Position numbers and translations under genes: made by a program. Below, one piece after another: positions 22,967 through 29,949 of a stretch of 33,557 bases of DNA; position 1 is the stretch's first letter, and each line of letters begins with the position of its first letter. The DNA is from Clostridiales bacterium Firm_04 (lineage in GTDB: Bacteria; Bacillota; Clostridia; Oscillospirales; Ruminococcaceae). Location of the stretch: contig LVAJ01000050.1 of assembly GCA_001603005.1 (NCBI GenBank), positions 1 to 33,557 on the forward strand, written 5' to 3'. The notes beneath the pieces are model-generated. The model was not told the origin of the DNA and did no database searches. It worked only from the letters and a program-made list of their open reading frames with translations.

Positions 22967-24170
22967 CGACTTGGATGTTCAGGCGCTCGGACTTGCCGAC
23001 AGCGCGCTCTCACATATTGCGAAGACGACTTCCTGTTCCGGCACTGAAACCTGCCGGATCCTGCGCCGCACACTGCAAAAGGCAAATATTCCACATACGC
23101 AGGTTGATTCGCTTCCGGAGCCGCCCAAAGCCGCACTGAATCCGCGCAAAAAGCGCAGGGTCCGGCTCCTTGCGGCTGCCGGCGCTGCAATCGCGACTGC
23201 AATGATCGGTGCGATCGGCGTGTCCGGCAGACTGCTCTATAATAAGCCTTTCACAGAGCGGACACTCGGACTGCTCGGAACGGCGCGGCTCGAAGAACTG
23301 GATCTGCCGGATCCGGTCACCTACACAAACGGCATTGTCAATGCGACTGTAGATGCAGCGCTGTTTGACGGTTACAATGCGTTTGTTCTGCTGACCTTTG
23401 AAGCGACCGATCCGGAGCAGAAAATCGACTGGAAAAAAGAATTGCATGGCTGGGAACCGGAATGCAGTTCTCCGGACTGCGGATTTCCTGCCTGCGTCGA
23501 AGAAATGAGTATGCCCGTCGTTGTCGGCGACCAGTGCTGGGTGCGCATGATTCTCCGCAAAATCTCAGATGCCCCCAGCGTCACGCTGACGCTGCATCAA
23601 AACGAACTGGACATGCCGGATCCGGAACTGATCGAACAGTATGAAGGAGATCCTTCGGATCTCTATCCGGATCCTGCTCTGCTCAATGATCCCGATCCGG
23701 TGCGGAACCGTTATACAGACGGATTGTCCATTGAGATCCCGCTGACTGTCAACACACCGGTTCTCACGCTGACCGCCGATGACGGCAGCGGATATACGAT
23801 TTATCTCTCCGGATTTGAAATGTATACCCGCGATCCTGTCTTCGACTGCGAAGGAACATTGGAACTGAAAGCCTTCAAAAACGACGGAACAGAAATGAAT
23901 TTATTCGCGCCGGTATACAGTTCGCATATTTTCTCAAGCCCGGAGTCCGGCGGGGAATATTCTTATGCCAAATTATACGAAATGATTGACGGAAAGCACC
24001 GCAAACCGCGCGATCCGTCCGGCTATAACGGCTTTTTTGATATCAGCAGTATCACAGGCTTCGAGCTGAACGGCATCCGCTATTCCCCCGTCGCAAATCC
24101 CGATCCGTCATCAGACTTTCCCGCAGACATCGCGGATCTGACACAGAATGCCCACAATCCTGCGCTATAA
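22941..24170 (+). CDS. single-pass membrane protein, probable anti-sigma partner
   Basis: 409 residues. An N-terminal cytoplasmic part of about 70 residues ending in a basic patch (PRKKRRVRLL), one transmembrane helix (about 75-96), and a large extracytoplasmic region rich in Asp and Pro without a recognised domain. It resembles the DUF4179-type anti-sigma proteins of Firmicutes in layout. No HxxxCxxC zinc motif is present; Cys32 and Cys38 are the only N-terminal cysteines. The ATG at 22941 is 7 nt after AAAGGAGG inside the sigma gene, so translation is coupled. The function as anti-sigma factor is inferred from position and topology. Confidence 0.75.
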   Translation: MDHVQNLFNDLDVQALGLADSALSHIAKTTSCSGTETCRILRRTLQKANIPHTQVDSLPEPPKAALNPRKKRRVRLLAAAGAAIATAMIGAIGVSGRLLYNKPFTERTLGLLGTARLEELDLPDPVTYTNGIVNATVDAALFDGYNAFVLLTFEATDPEQKIDWKKELHGWEPECSSPDCGFPACVEEMSMPVVVGDQCWVRMILRKISDAPSVTLTLHQNELDMPDPELIEQYEGDPSDLYPDPALLNDPDPVRNRYTDGLSIEIPLTVNTPVLTLTADDGSGYTIYLSGFEMYTRDPVFDCEGTLELKAFKNDGTEMNLFAPVYSSHIFSSPESGGEYSYAKLYEMIDGKHRKPRDPSGYNGFFDISSITGFELNGIRYSPVANPDPSSDFPADIADLTQNAHNPAL

Positions 24171-24303
24171 TAGCATCATCAGAGATACACAAAACCGAAT
24201 GCGCTGCATGCAGGAGCAGCGTGCAGTGCATTCTTCCCCTCTCTGAATCCTCCCATTCATATGTCAACATCAACCCTTTCAAGACCATTCCATACAACAA
24301 AGG

Positions 24304-24350
24304 ATCAGCAGCATTCCGATCGGTTCCGGAATGCTGCTGATTCGTTTTGT
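24304..24350. terminator. terminator between convergent genes
   Basis: 15-bp stem ATCAGCAGCATTCCG (24304-24318) / CGGAATGCTGCTGAT (24327-24341), then TCGTTTTG. The rest of 24171-24361 shows nothing else. Confidence 0.88.
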
Positions 24351-24361
24351 ATTGTTTTCGG

Positions 24362-25387
24362 TTATTGTTCCGTGTCGGACAGGGTAACCTCTGCCGGCAC
24401 ATGCGAGAGCACGTAGTTCAGCAGTGCCATGCCGCCTTCAAGGCTCAGGTGTTTGCCGTCCTCGGTCGCAAGATGACCGTCCAGCTTGCCCTCATTGTTT
24501 TTCAGTGCGGTGTTGACGTCCACAAAGTAGATGTTCTTCTCCTTGCAGATCTCCAGCAGGCGCGAATTGTAATCGTCGATGACGCTGTTCAGGATCGGAT
24601 TCTCCTCTGCACGCTCGGCATCTGCGGTGACCGGCGGGATCGACATGACGAACACGGTCGATTCCGGCGCCGTCGCGACGACCGAATCCAGCATGACGCT
24701 GAAATAGTCCGCAGTCTGATCGGCAGGCAGCGTAGAAAGGCTCTCCGTTCCGAACATGAGATAGATCGGGCATTTTGCAGCGCGCAGTGCGCTCAGGATG
24801 CGAATGGTCGTGCCGTTCAGCAGCACATATTCCTTCGTGTAATTTTCCAGATTCAGCGTTTCGCTCGCGTAAACGCTGTACGGCTGGAGCAGGTTATCCT
24901 CGCCGAGATTAAAGATGTTCGTCTCACCGACGAATGCGCATCTTGCAAGGTAATCCTGCGGTCTCGGCTCCGCTTCCGGAACCGGATTGACCTTCTGGCT
25001 GCCTTCGGGGACAGCCTCCTCACCGGTCTCCTCACCGGTCTCCTCGCCGGTCTCCTCACCGGTCTCCTCACCGGTTCCCTCGCTGCTCTCCTCGGCAGCT
25101 TCATCCGGCGTGCTTTCAGCGGGCTCCTCCGGAACGATCTCCTCTGCAGCAGCAGAGCTTTCCTCGCCGGGGGCGGGCTTCACGAACACATCCTTTTCCG
25201 GATGGAAATTCCGGTTAAAGAGGTAGGCGCCGAAACAAAGAATCAAACTGAATATCCAGATCAGAATCAATCTGCTGAAACGGAACCGCATCACAGGGCC
25301 GCGGCGCACTTTCTTTCTGCTGGCTCTCCGGCGCTTGGAGCGGGTAAGCGGTGCTTTTCTGTATGACGATCTTTTTCCGCTGGGCAT
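24362..25387 (-). CDS. membrane-anchored SGNH/GDSL-like protein with altered nucleophile motif
   Basis: 341 residues. A basic N-terminus (1-38) is followed by one transmembrane helix (about 39-57), an acidic linker with five GEET-type repeats (about 104-124), and a domain (about 145-330) resembling SGNH hydrolases: a GTES block near residue 213, and DGKH (310-313) as the usual Asp-x-x-His. The first block, normally GDS with the nucleophilic serine, reads CAFVGETN (Gly154-Glu155-Thr156). The enzyme may therefore be inactive, use Thr, or bind rather than hydrolyse. It is expected outside the membrane. Promoter at 25453-25425. Confidence 0.72.
   Translation of the reverse strand: MPSGKRSSYRKAPLTRSKRRRASRKKVRRGPVMRFRFSRLILIWIFSLILCFGAYLFNRNFHPEKDVFVKPAPGEESSAAAEEIVPEEPAESTPDEAAEESSEGTGEETGEETGEETGEETGEEAVPEGSQKVNPVPEAEPRPQDYLARCAFVGETNIFNLGEDNLLQPYSVYASETLNLENYTKEYVLLNGTTIRILSALRAAKCPIYLMFGTESLSTLPADQTADYFSVMLDSVVATAPESTVFVMSIPPVTADAERAEENPILNSVIDDYNSRLLEICKEKNIYFVDVNTALKNNEGKLDGHLATEDGKHLSLEGGMALLNYVLSHVPAEVTLSDTEQ
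25016..25075 (-). repeat. five 12-bp tandem repeats in the SGNH-like gene
   Basis: CTCCTCACCGGT occurs five times head to tail (one unit has G for A) and encodes Glu-Glu-Thr-Gly repeats in the linker. Copy number could vary by slippage. Confidence 0.93.
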
Positions 25388-25424
25388 GTCGTTTCTCCTT
25401 CCTGTGCATACAATGCTACTCTAT

Positions 25425-25453
25425 ATTATAGCGGATTTCGCGCATTTTTGCAA
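25425..25453 (-). promoter_or_regulatory. promoter of the SGNH-like gene
   Basis: TTGCAA (25453-25448), 17 bp, TATAAT (25430-25425), minus strand; GAAGGAG precedes the ATG. Confidence 0.82.
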
Positions 25454-25500
25454 GTGCTTTTCGCGATTTTCTGCCTGAAATCCGGAAAATTTCATAATTG

Positions 25501-25545
25501 AAGCCCCTCTCCGGAAGGATCGCACCGGAAAGGGACTTGTTTTTT
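25501..25545. terminator. hairpin at the end of the thyX-like gene
   Basis: AAGCCCCTCTCCGG (25501-25514) pairs, with two G-U wobble-type positions, with CCGGAAAGGGACTT (25525-25538). The T-run is strong on the plus strand (TTTTTT) and weak on the minus strand. Confidence 0.6.
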
Positions 25546-26923
25546 ATTGCAGATCGGGGATCTCCGCCGCGGAATACTGTTCCCTGACGGCAGCGATTTT
25601 CCCGCAGGAGAGCCGCCCTTCCGGACATGCTCCGGTCACATAGCAGCTCGGGCCGTAGCCGAGGAACAGCTCCGGCGATTTTTCGCGCAGCTGCCGCAGC
25701 AGGCTGACCGCGCAGGCACGGATCTCCCACTGCGCGCGCGTGCAGGTACGCAGCTTCATGAAATGCAGCAGTTCTCTGCCGTTCATCGCGCATTCGACGT
25801 CCAGCTGATTGCCGGCGAGCGCGAAATATTGCAGCACATTGCCCGCAAGTCCTTCCGCGAGCAAAGCGCGGGCGGTCTCGGTATTCCGACTGAATGCGCC
25901 GCGGTAAAGCGTTTCCGCTTCGGGATTCGCCTTGACCGATTCCGGCAGCAGATACGAATTTTTCAGCACCGCCTCGGTGATATGCGGCACGAGAACGGTC
26001 TGGATGCGGTGGCGGACAAGATGTGTCACCGCCGCGAGCGACAGATCGCGGATGCCGAACTGCACATGCACGAGTTCCAGCTCCCGCGGACGCTCCCCGC
26101 AGATGATGTCCGCGACGGGACATGCAGTTTCGCCCTCGCAGCTGACAGCCCAGTTTGCGCCGGCTGCCGCCTGCAGCATCGGGACAGGGTTCTCCGGCGC
26201 CAGAGTCCGGAGCTGTACCGCAGCAGTCTCCGTGTGCGGATCGCGCAGCGCAGGAAATGCGTCCGGCACAGCATAGCGATCCGGTGTGCGGCTGCCTGCG
26301 GGCGGATAGTGCTTTGCGAGCAGATCGGGCACATTCGGGAAATAGTCCCGCAGCTGCTCCTTGAGAGATTCGCCGAGCATCCGCAGTTCCGGATAGCCGC
26401 TGCCGCGCCCCTTGGTCATCACGAGCACCATGTAGATCAGCTCGCGCGCATTCATCGTGCAGTAGAAATTGCTCCGGAAGCAGTAGGGCAGCACAAAGCG
26501 CGCATCCTCTTTCGGGATGCCCAGTTCCAGCAGCTTTGCGTAGTCATCGAACAGCGACTGCATATGCGCCGTAAAGCGCGGGCGCATCGCCTCATCCAGC
26601 GGCGGAACATAGAATCCGACATTGGTATAATCCACGTATCTGCGCGACTGCACGGTATAGGATCCGAGCCGGAACTCGATTACAAACTCCTCTGTGAACA
26701 CGCTGACGCTGTCGAATGCGACGGTAAAAAACTGGTGCTCCAGCGTCGAGGTATGACCGGAGCCGACGACCTTTTCGATCAGCGAGGCGTTGTTCTCCTT
26801 TTCGCAGGAGCGCGCATAGATTTCGAGCGCCGTGCCCTGCGTGGTGGAGATTCTTCCGCCGGAAGCCGCAACGGTATCGCCGGCAGTGGACGATGCAATG
26901 ATTTTCGCTTTTGCTTGATTCAT
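25544..26923 (-). CDS. double-length FAD-dependent thymidylate synthase (ThyX)-like protein
   Basis: 459 residues, about twice a normal ThyX. ThyX makes dTMP from dUMP with methylene-tetrahydrofolate and FAD. Half 1 (about 50-195) keeps GHTSTLEH (56-63) and the S..QSRRY part of the motif (Ser88, Ser93, Arg95), but the RHR is EFR (83-85). Half 2 (about 275-420) keeps RHR (304-306) and TRAQWEIR (395-402) but lacks the following serine pattern. The tail has Cys427, Cys433 and Cys440. The halves appear to come from duplication and to share one composite site. The start at 26923 follows AAAGGGGAG; an upstream ATG at 26947 precedes that site. Activity as a thymidylate synthase is likely but not certain. 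Confidence 0.82.
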   Translation of the reverse strand: MNQAKAKIIASSTAGDTVAASGGRISTTQGTALEIYARSCEKENNASLIEKVVGSGHTSTLEHQFFTVAFDSVSVFTEEFVIEFRLGSYTVQSRRYVDYTNVGFYVPPLDEAMRPRFTAHMQSLFDDYAKLLELGIPKEDARFVLPYCFRSNFYCTMNARELIYMVLVMTKGRGSGYPELRMLGESLKEQLRDYFPNVPDLLAKHYPPAGSRTPDRYAVPDAFPALRDPHTETAAVQLRTLAPENPVPMLQAAAGANWAVSCEGETACPVADIICGERPRELELVHVQFGIRDLSLAAVTHLVRHRIQTVLVPHITEAVLKNSYLLPESVKANPEAETLYRGAFSRNTETARALLAEGLAGNVLQYFALAGNQLDVECAMNGRELLHFMKLRTCTRAQWEIRACAVSLLRQLREKSPELFLGYGPSCYVTGACPEGRLSCGKIAAVREQYSAAEIPDLQ

Positions 26924-26957
26924 AATGCTCCCCTTTCTGTTTCGCATAACAGAACAT

Positions 26958-26987
26958 CGGCACTCCGTTGAGAACTGCGGAGTGCCG
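26958..26987 (-). terminator. hairpin between ilvE and the thyX-like gene
   Basis: CGGCACTCCG (26958-26967) / CGGAGTGCCG (26978-26987), perfect 10-bp stem with a weak T-run on the minus strand. It may only attenuate read-through from ilvE. Confidence 0.6.
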
Positions 26988-27013
26988 TGTCATTTCAATA
27001 GAACAGAAGCGGA

Positions 27014-28081
27014 TTATTTCACCGGAACAACCCAGCCGAACGGATCTTCCAGCTTGCCCCACTGGATACCGGTCATGGTATCGTAGATCTTCTGGGAGAT
27101 CGGTCCGATCTTGTTGTCGTTGATCGTCATGACCTTGTCGCCCCACTTCAGGTGGCCGACCGGCGAGATGACAGCAGCGGTACCGGTGCCGAAGACCTCA
27201 TCCAGCTTGCCGTTGTCGTAAGCATCGGCGATCTCCTGAATGGTGATTCTGCGCTCGGAAACCTTCATGCCCCAGCTCTTGGTCAGCTCCAGAACGGACT
27301 TTCTGGTGATGCCCGGCAGGATCGAGCCCTGCAGCTCCGGTGTCACGATCTCGCCGTCGATGACGAACATGATGTTCATTGCGCCGACTTCCTCGATGTA
27401 CTTCTGCTCAACGCCGTCGAGCCAGAGCACCTGGGAATAGCCTTCCTTATGCGCCTCATCCTGACCGATCAGAGATGCAGCGTAGTTACCGCCGGTCTTG
27501 GTGTAACCCATACCGCCGCGGACCGCACGGACATACTTGGATTCGACATAGATCTTGACCGGATCCAGACCGGAAGCATAGTATGCGCCGGACGGCGACA
27601 GGATGATGATGAACTGATACATATCGCCGGGCTTGACGCCGAGGAACGGATCAACCGCGATGATAAACGGACGGATGTAGAGAGAAGCGCCCTCTGCGGA
27701 CGGAACCCAGTCCTTCTCGACCTTCAGCAGCGCCATCAGAGCTTCCATTGCGTCCTCGACCGGCAGCTCCGGAATGACCAGACGGTTGTTGGAGCTGTTC
27801 AGTCTCTTGAAGTTCTCCTCCGGACGGAACAGCTGGATCTCACCGTCAGCGCGGCGATAAGCTTTCAGTCCCTCGAAAACCTCCTGACCGTAATGCAGGC
27901 AGAGTGCTGCCGGACTCAGAGACAGATTGCCGTAGGGGACGATTCTTGCATCGTGCCAGCCCTTGCCGGTCTCATAGTCCATGATGAACATGTAGTCGGT
28001 GAAGATGTGACCGAAACCGAGCTTGGTTTCGTCAGCCGGCTTTGCCTTCAGGCTTGCAGCCTTCTCAAAACGAATGTCCAT
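27014..28081 (-). CDS. ilvE: branched-chain amino acid aminotransferase
   Basis: 355 residues, typical of the longer fold-type IV BCAT group. It moves the amino group between glutamate and the keto acids of Leu, Ile and Val. Signatures: [13 protein letters not shown] (about 64-76), RLVIP, the PLP lysine Lys195 in [22 protein letters not shown], and [11 protein letters not shown]. The ribosome site is AAGAGGAAA. The leader has two mutually exclusive hairpins (28127-28162). A small membrane-protein gene lies directly upstream, and transcription probably starts before it. Confidence 0.96.
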   Translation of the reverse strand: MDIRFEKAASLKAKPADETKLGFGHIFTDYMFIMDYETGKGWHDARIVPYGNLSLSPAALCLHYGQEVFEGLKAYRRADGEIQLFRPEENFKRLNSSNNRLVIPELPVEDAMEALMALLKVEKDWVPSAEGASLYIRPFIIAVDPFLGVKPGDMYQFIIILSPSGAYYASGLDPVKIYVESKYVRAVRGGMGYTKTGGNYAASLIGQDEAHKEGYSQVLWLDGVEQKYIEEVGAMNIMFVIDGEIVTPELQGSILPGITRKSVLELTKSWGMKVSERRITIQEIADAYDNGKLDEVFGTGTAAVISPVGHLKWGDKVMTINDNKIGPISQKIYDTMTGIQWGKLEDPFGWVVPVK

Positions 28082-28126
28082 TGCTTTTTCCTCTTTTCTT
28101 CAAACAGATTCTTGAATTTTCCGCCG

Positions 28127-28162
28127 AACCGCTTTCGGTACGCGCGGTTATGTCATACCGAA
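28127..28162 (-). promoter_or_regulatory. overlapping alternative hairpins in the ilvE leader
   Basis: TTCGGTA/TACCGAA (28162-28156 with 28140-28134) and AACCGC/GCGGTT (28149-28144 with 28132-28127) share sequence, so only one can form at a time. This is the layout expected of an attenuator-like switch, but no T-run or leader peptide rich in Leu, Ile or Val directly in front was seen. Confidence 0.35.
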
Positions 28163-28171
28163 CACTTAGGC

Positions 28172-28300
28172 TCAGCAGGCATTGCCTTTCAGATAGCGCG
28201 GGGTATACTTGTTGCGGTAGAGGTCGATCGCATACCGCACGGAAATCGCCGCACTGCAAATAATGATGAGCAGGAATAAGATCCGAATCACATTTTTCAT
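28172..28300 (-). CDS. 42-residue single-helix membrane protein
   Basis: MKNVIRILFLLIIICSAAIS forms one transmembrane helix, followed by a basic tail (RYAIDLYRNKYTPRYLKG). The ATG at 28300 follows CGGAG by about 10 nt. It sits between a strong promoter (28405-28377) and ilvE. It is rich in Ile and Leu codons, so it could also act as a translated leader; the function is unknown. Confidence 0.6.
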   Translation of the reverse strand: MKNVIRILFLLIIICSAAISVRYAIDLYRNKYTPRYLKGNAC

Positions 28301-28376
28301 ATTGTCACGCTCCGTTCTGCCGCCATGCGGCTTCTGTGGTCTTGCAGCGTTGCAGGGGAAATGCCCTGTGCCTTTT

Positions 28377-28405
28377 ATTATAGCACATCTTTTTTGAGAT
28401 ATCAA
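28377..28405 (-). promoter_or_regulatory. promoter of the small-protein/ilvE transcript
   Basis: TTGATA (28405-28400), 17 bp, TATAAT (28382-28377), minus strand. Confidence 0.78.
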
Positions 28406-28455
28406 GTAGAAGTGTCAAATTCTTTTCTGAAAACTGTATGAAAACGGCGGGGATC

Positions 28456-29292
28456 TCAGCGGAACCGCGCCGCGAATGCCGCGATCCAGTCCGCGAAAAA
28501 GCCGTTTTCGCAGGTTTTCTCCGAGCGGAAGCCGTCCTTTTCTCTGACCGCATCCAGCACCGACTGCTGCGAATTTGCCGGACAGCCGCAGTAATCGGCG
28601 GCAAGCAGCATCGCGATGTCATTGTCAAAATCGCCCGCCGCACCGATGACCGTGCCTTCCGGCAGAAAGCGCCGCAGCTTTGTCAGCGCCGTGCCCTTGC
28701 TCGTATCATGCGGCAGGATCTCGAGGAACCATTGATGCGAGCGCGTGAAATTGACCAGCTGAAAGCGCTCCTGCTTCACAAATTCCAGCATCTCCGAGAT
28801 GCGCTCCGGCGCGCCCGCAAACAGCGATTTGTAGCACTGCTCCGGCGGGATCTCATCGAGTGTTTTCATCACAAACGGGATGTGCGTGATTTCGAGATGT
28901 CTGCGCTCATAGGGGTTATCCTGCAAAACGAACACCCCTTCCGGCGCGAGCACCTCTGCGCCGACATCGGGAAATTCCCGCATCAGCTCCAGCAGGATCT
29001 CCTTTGTCCCTGCCGGCAGATGCGCCGCCCCGACGGTCTGCTGCGCCGCGGGATCATAGAGCAGCGCCCCGTTATACATCACGGCGGGGAAATCGGGTTT
29101 CAGCAGATCGAGAAATTCCTGTGTTGCCTGTGTGCCGCGTCCCGTCGCGATACTGAACAGCCCGCCCTTTCTCCGGAACGCCGCGATCGCGGCAGCGTCT
29201 TCCGGCGAGAGTTTTTTCTCCGGCGTCAGCAGCGTGCCGTCCAGATCGGTCAGCAGTGCAAGTCCGGCGTAGGGCTTTTCAGAATGATTCAT
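28456..29292 (-). CDS. HAD-superfamily phosphatase, Cof/IIB type
   Basis: 278 residues. Motif I is TDLDGTLL with Asp16 and Asp18, motif II lies in FSIATGRG, and motif IV is IGAAGDFDNDIAML. The Cof-type cap lies between motifs II and III. Members dephosphorylate sugar phosphates or flavin and other cofactor intermediates; the substrate is unknown. The ATG at 29292 overlaps the stop of the preceding gene (ATGA) and follows AAAGGAG. It is the last gene of the darA-holB-ricT operon. Confidence 0.9.
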   Translation of the reverse strand: MNHSEKPYAGLALLTDLDGTLLTPEKKLSPEDAAAIAAFRRKGGLFSIATGRGTQATQEFLDLLKPDFPAVMYNGALLYDPAAQQTVGAAHLPAGTKEILLELMREFPDVGAEVLAPEGVFVLQDNPYERRHLEITHIPFVMKTLDEIPPEQCYKSLFAGAPERISEMLEFVKQERFQLVNFTRSHQWFLEILPHDTSKGTALTKLRRFLPEGTVIGAAGDFDNDIAMLLAADYCGCPANSQQSVLDAVREKDGFRSEKTCENGFFADWIAAFAARFR

Positions 29293-29909
29293 CGGTCTTT
29301 TTGCTCCTTTGTTCCGGGGTTTTCTTCCCAGAGATGTTTCAGTCTTTTGATATCTTCCGGCATGACCGGGAACAAGCCGCTCTGATCCAGACAGATCTTG
29401 CAGCCGAAGCATCCGTACAGAACGCCGTGCCTGCGGCATTTCGGAAAGCTGTTCAGCGTCGGATCGTCCGGCTTGTGCCACTTGAACCAGTTCGATTCCG
29501 CCTCCGGCACAATCAGGTCTGCCGTCATGCAGCGGAACAGTGCGATGAACTCGTCCATATTCTCGTTCATGCGCTCCGGCTCCACGCTGTACCCCAGCAT
29601 CCGCTCCGTTTCCGGTCTCTGCATCACTTCTTTTGCATGCTCCGCAGTCCGGATCAGAAATGCGCGGTCAGCTTCAAAGGTTTCCGCTTTCCACGGCATG
29701 TCCGGAAGTTCAAATCCGGCAACGCCGAGCCCGAGCGTCGATGTGTTCCGCTCACTGAGAAATACGATCATCCGCTTTTCCGAATCGGTTTTTGCCAGTT
29801 CGGAGCCGCTGACAACCAGGCAGTCGATTGACCAGTCCAGCCCGCCGTTTGACAGCTTGAAATCCGCATTGCAGTTCATGCCGTGTTTCAGCACAATCCA
29901 GTTCCCCAT
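29289..29909 (-). CDS. unrecognised protein with C-terminal cysteine cluster
   Basis: 206 residues, not recognised. A mixed alpha/beta body is followed by a cluster of Cys158, Cys167, Cys170 and Cys173 (CRRHGVLYGCFGCKICLDQ), which looks like a zinc or iron-sulfur site. No signal peptide or membrane helix. The ATG at 29909 is preferred to one at 29918 because AAAGGAG fits it (9 nt). It overlaps the HAD gene by 4 bp and follows ricT closely. Confidence 0.72.
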   Translation of the reverse strand: MGNWIVLKHGMNCNADFKLSNGGLDWSIDCLVVSGSELAKTDSEKRMIVFLSERNTSTLGLGVAGFELPDMPWKAETFEADRAFLIRTAEHAKEVMQRPETERMLGYSVEPERMNENMDEFIALFRCMTADLIVPEAESNWFKWHKPDDPTLNSFPKCRRHGVLYGCFGCKICLDQSGLFPVMPEDIKRLKHLWEENPGTKEQKDR

Positions 29910-29949
29910 ATCAGGCATCTCCTTTCAGGCGGCTGGGCAAATCCTGCGA

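Noticed and set aside
25016..25075. 12-bp tandem repeat as CRISPR or origin iterons
   Set aside because: The repeats are in frame inside a gene, contiguous and multiples of three, encoding a Glu/Thr/Gly linker.
18993..28279. Other long antisense frames (18993-20390 -, 21216-22217 -, 25547-26971 +, 27152-28279 +)
   Set aside because: Each lies opposite a firmly identified gene (pyrC, aminotransferase, thyX-like, ilvE) and gives no recognisable protein or proper start signal.
28456..29481. Longer form of the HAD protein starting at 29481
   Set aside because: The extra 63 residues overlap the upstream gene in another frame and look like its shadow; the ATG at 29292 has a ribosome site and an ATGA overlap.
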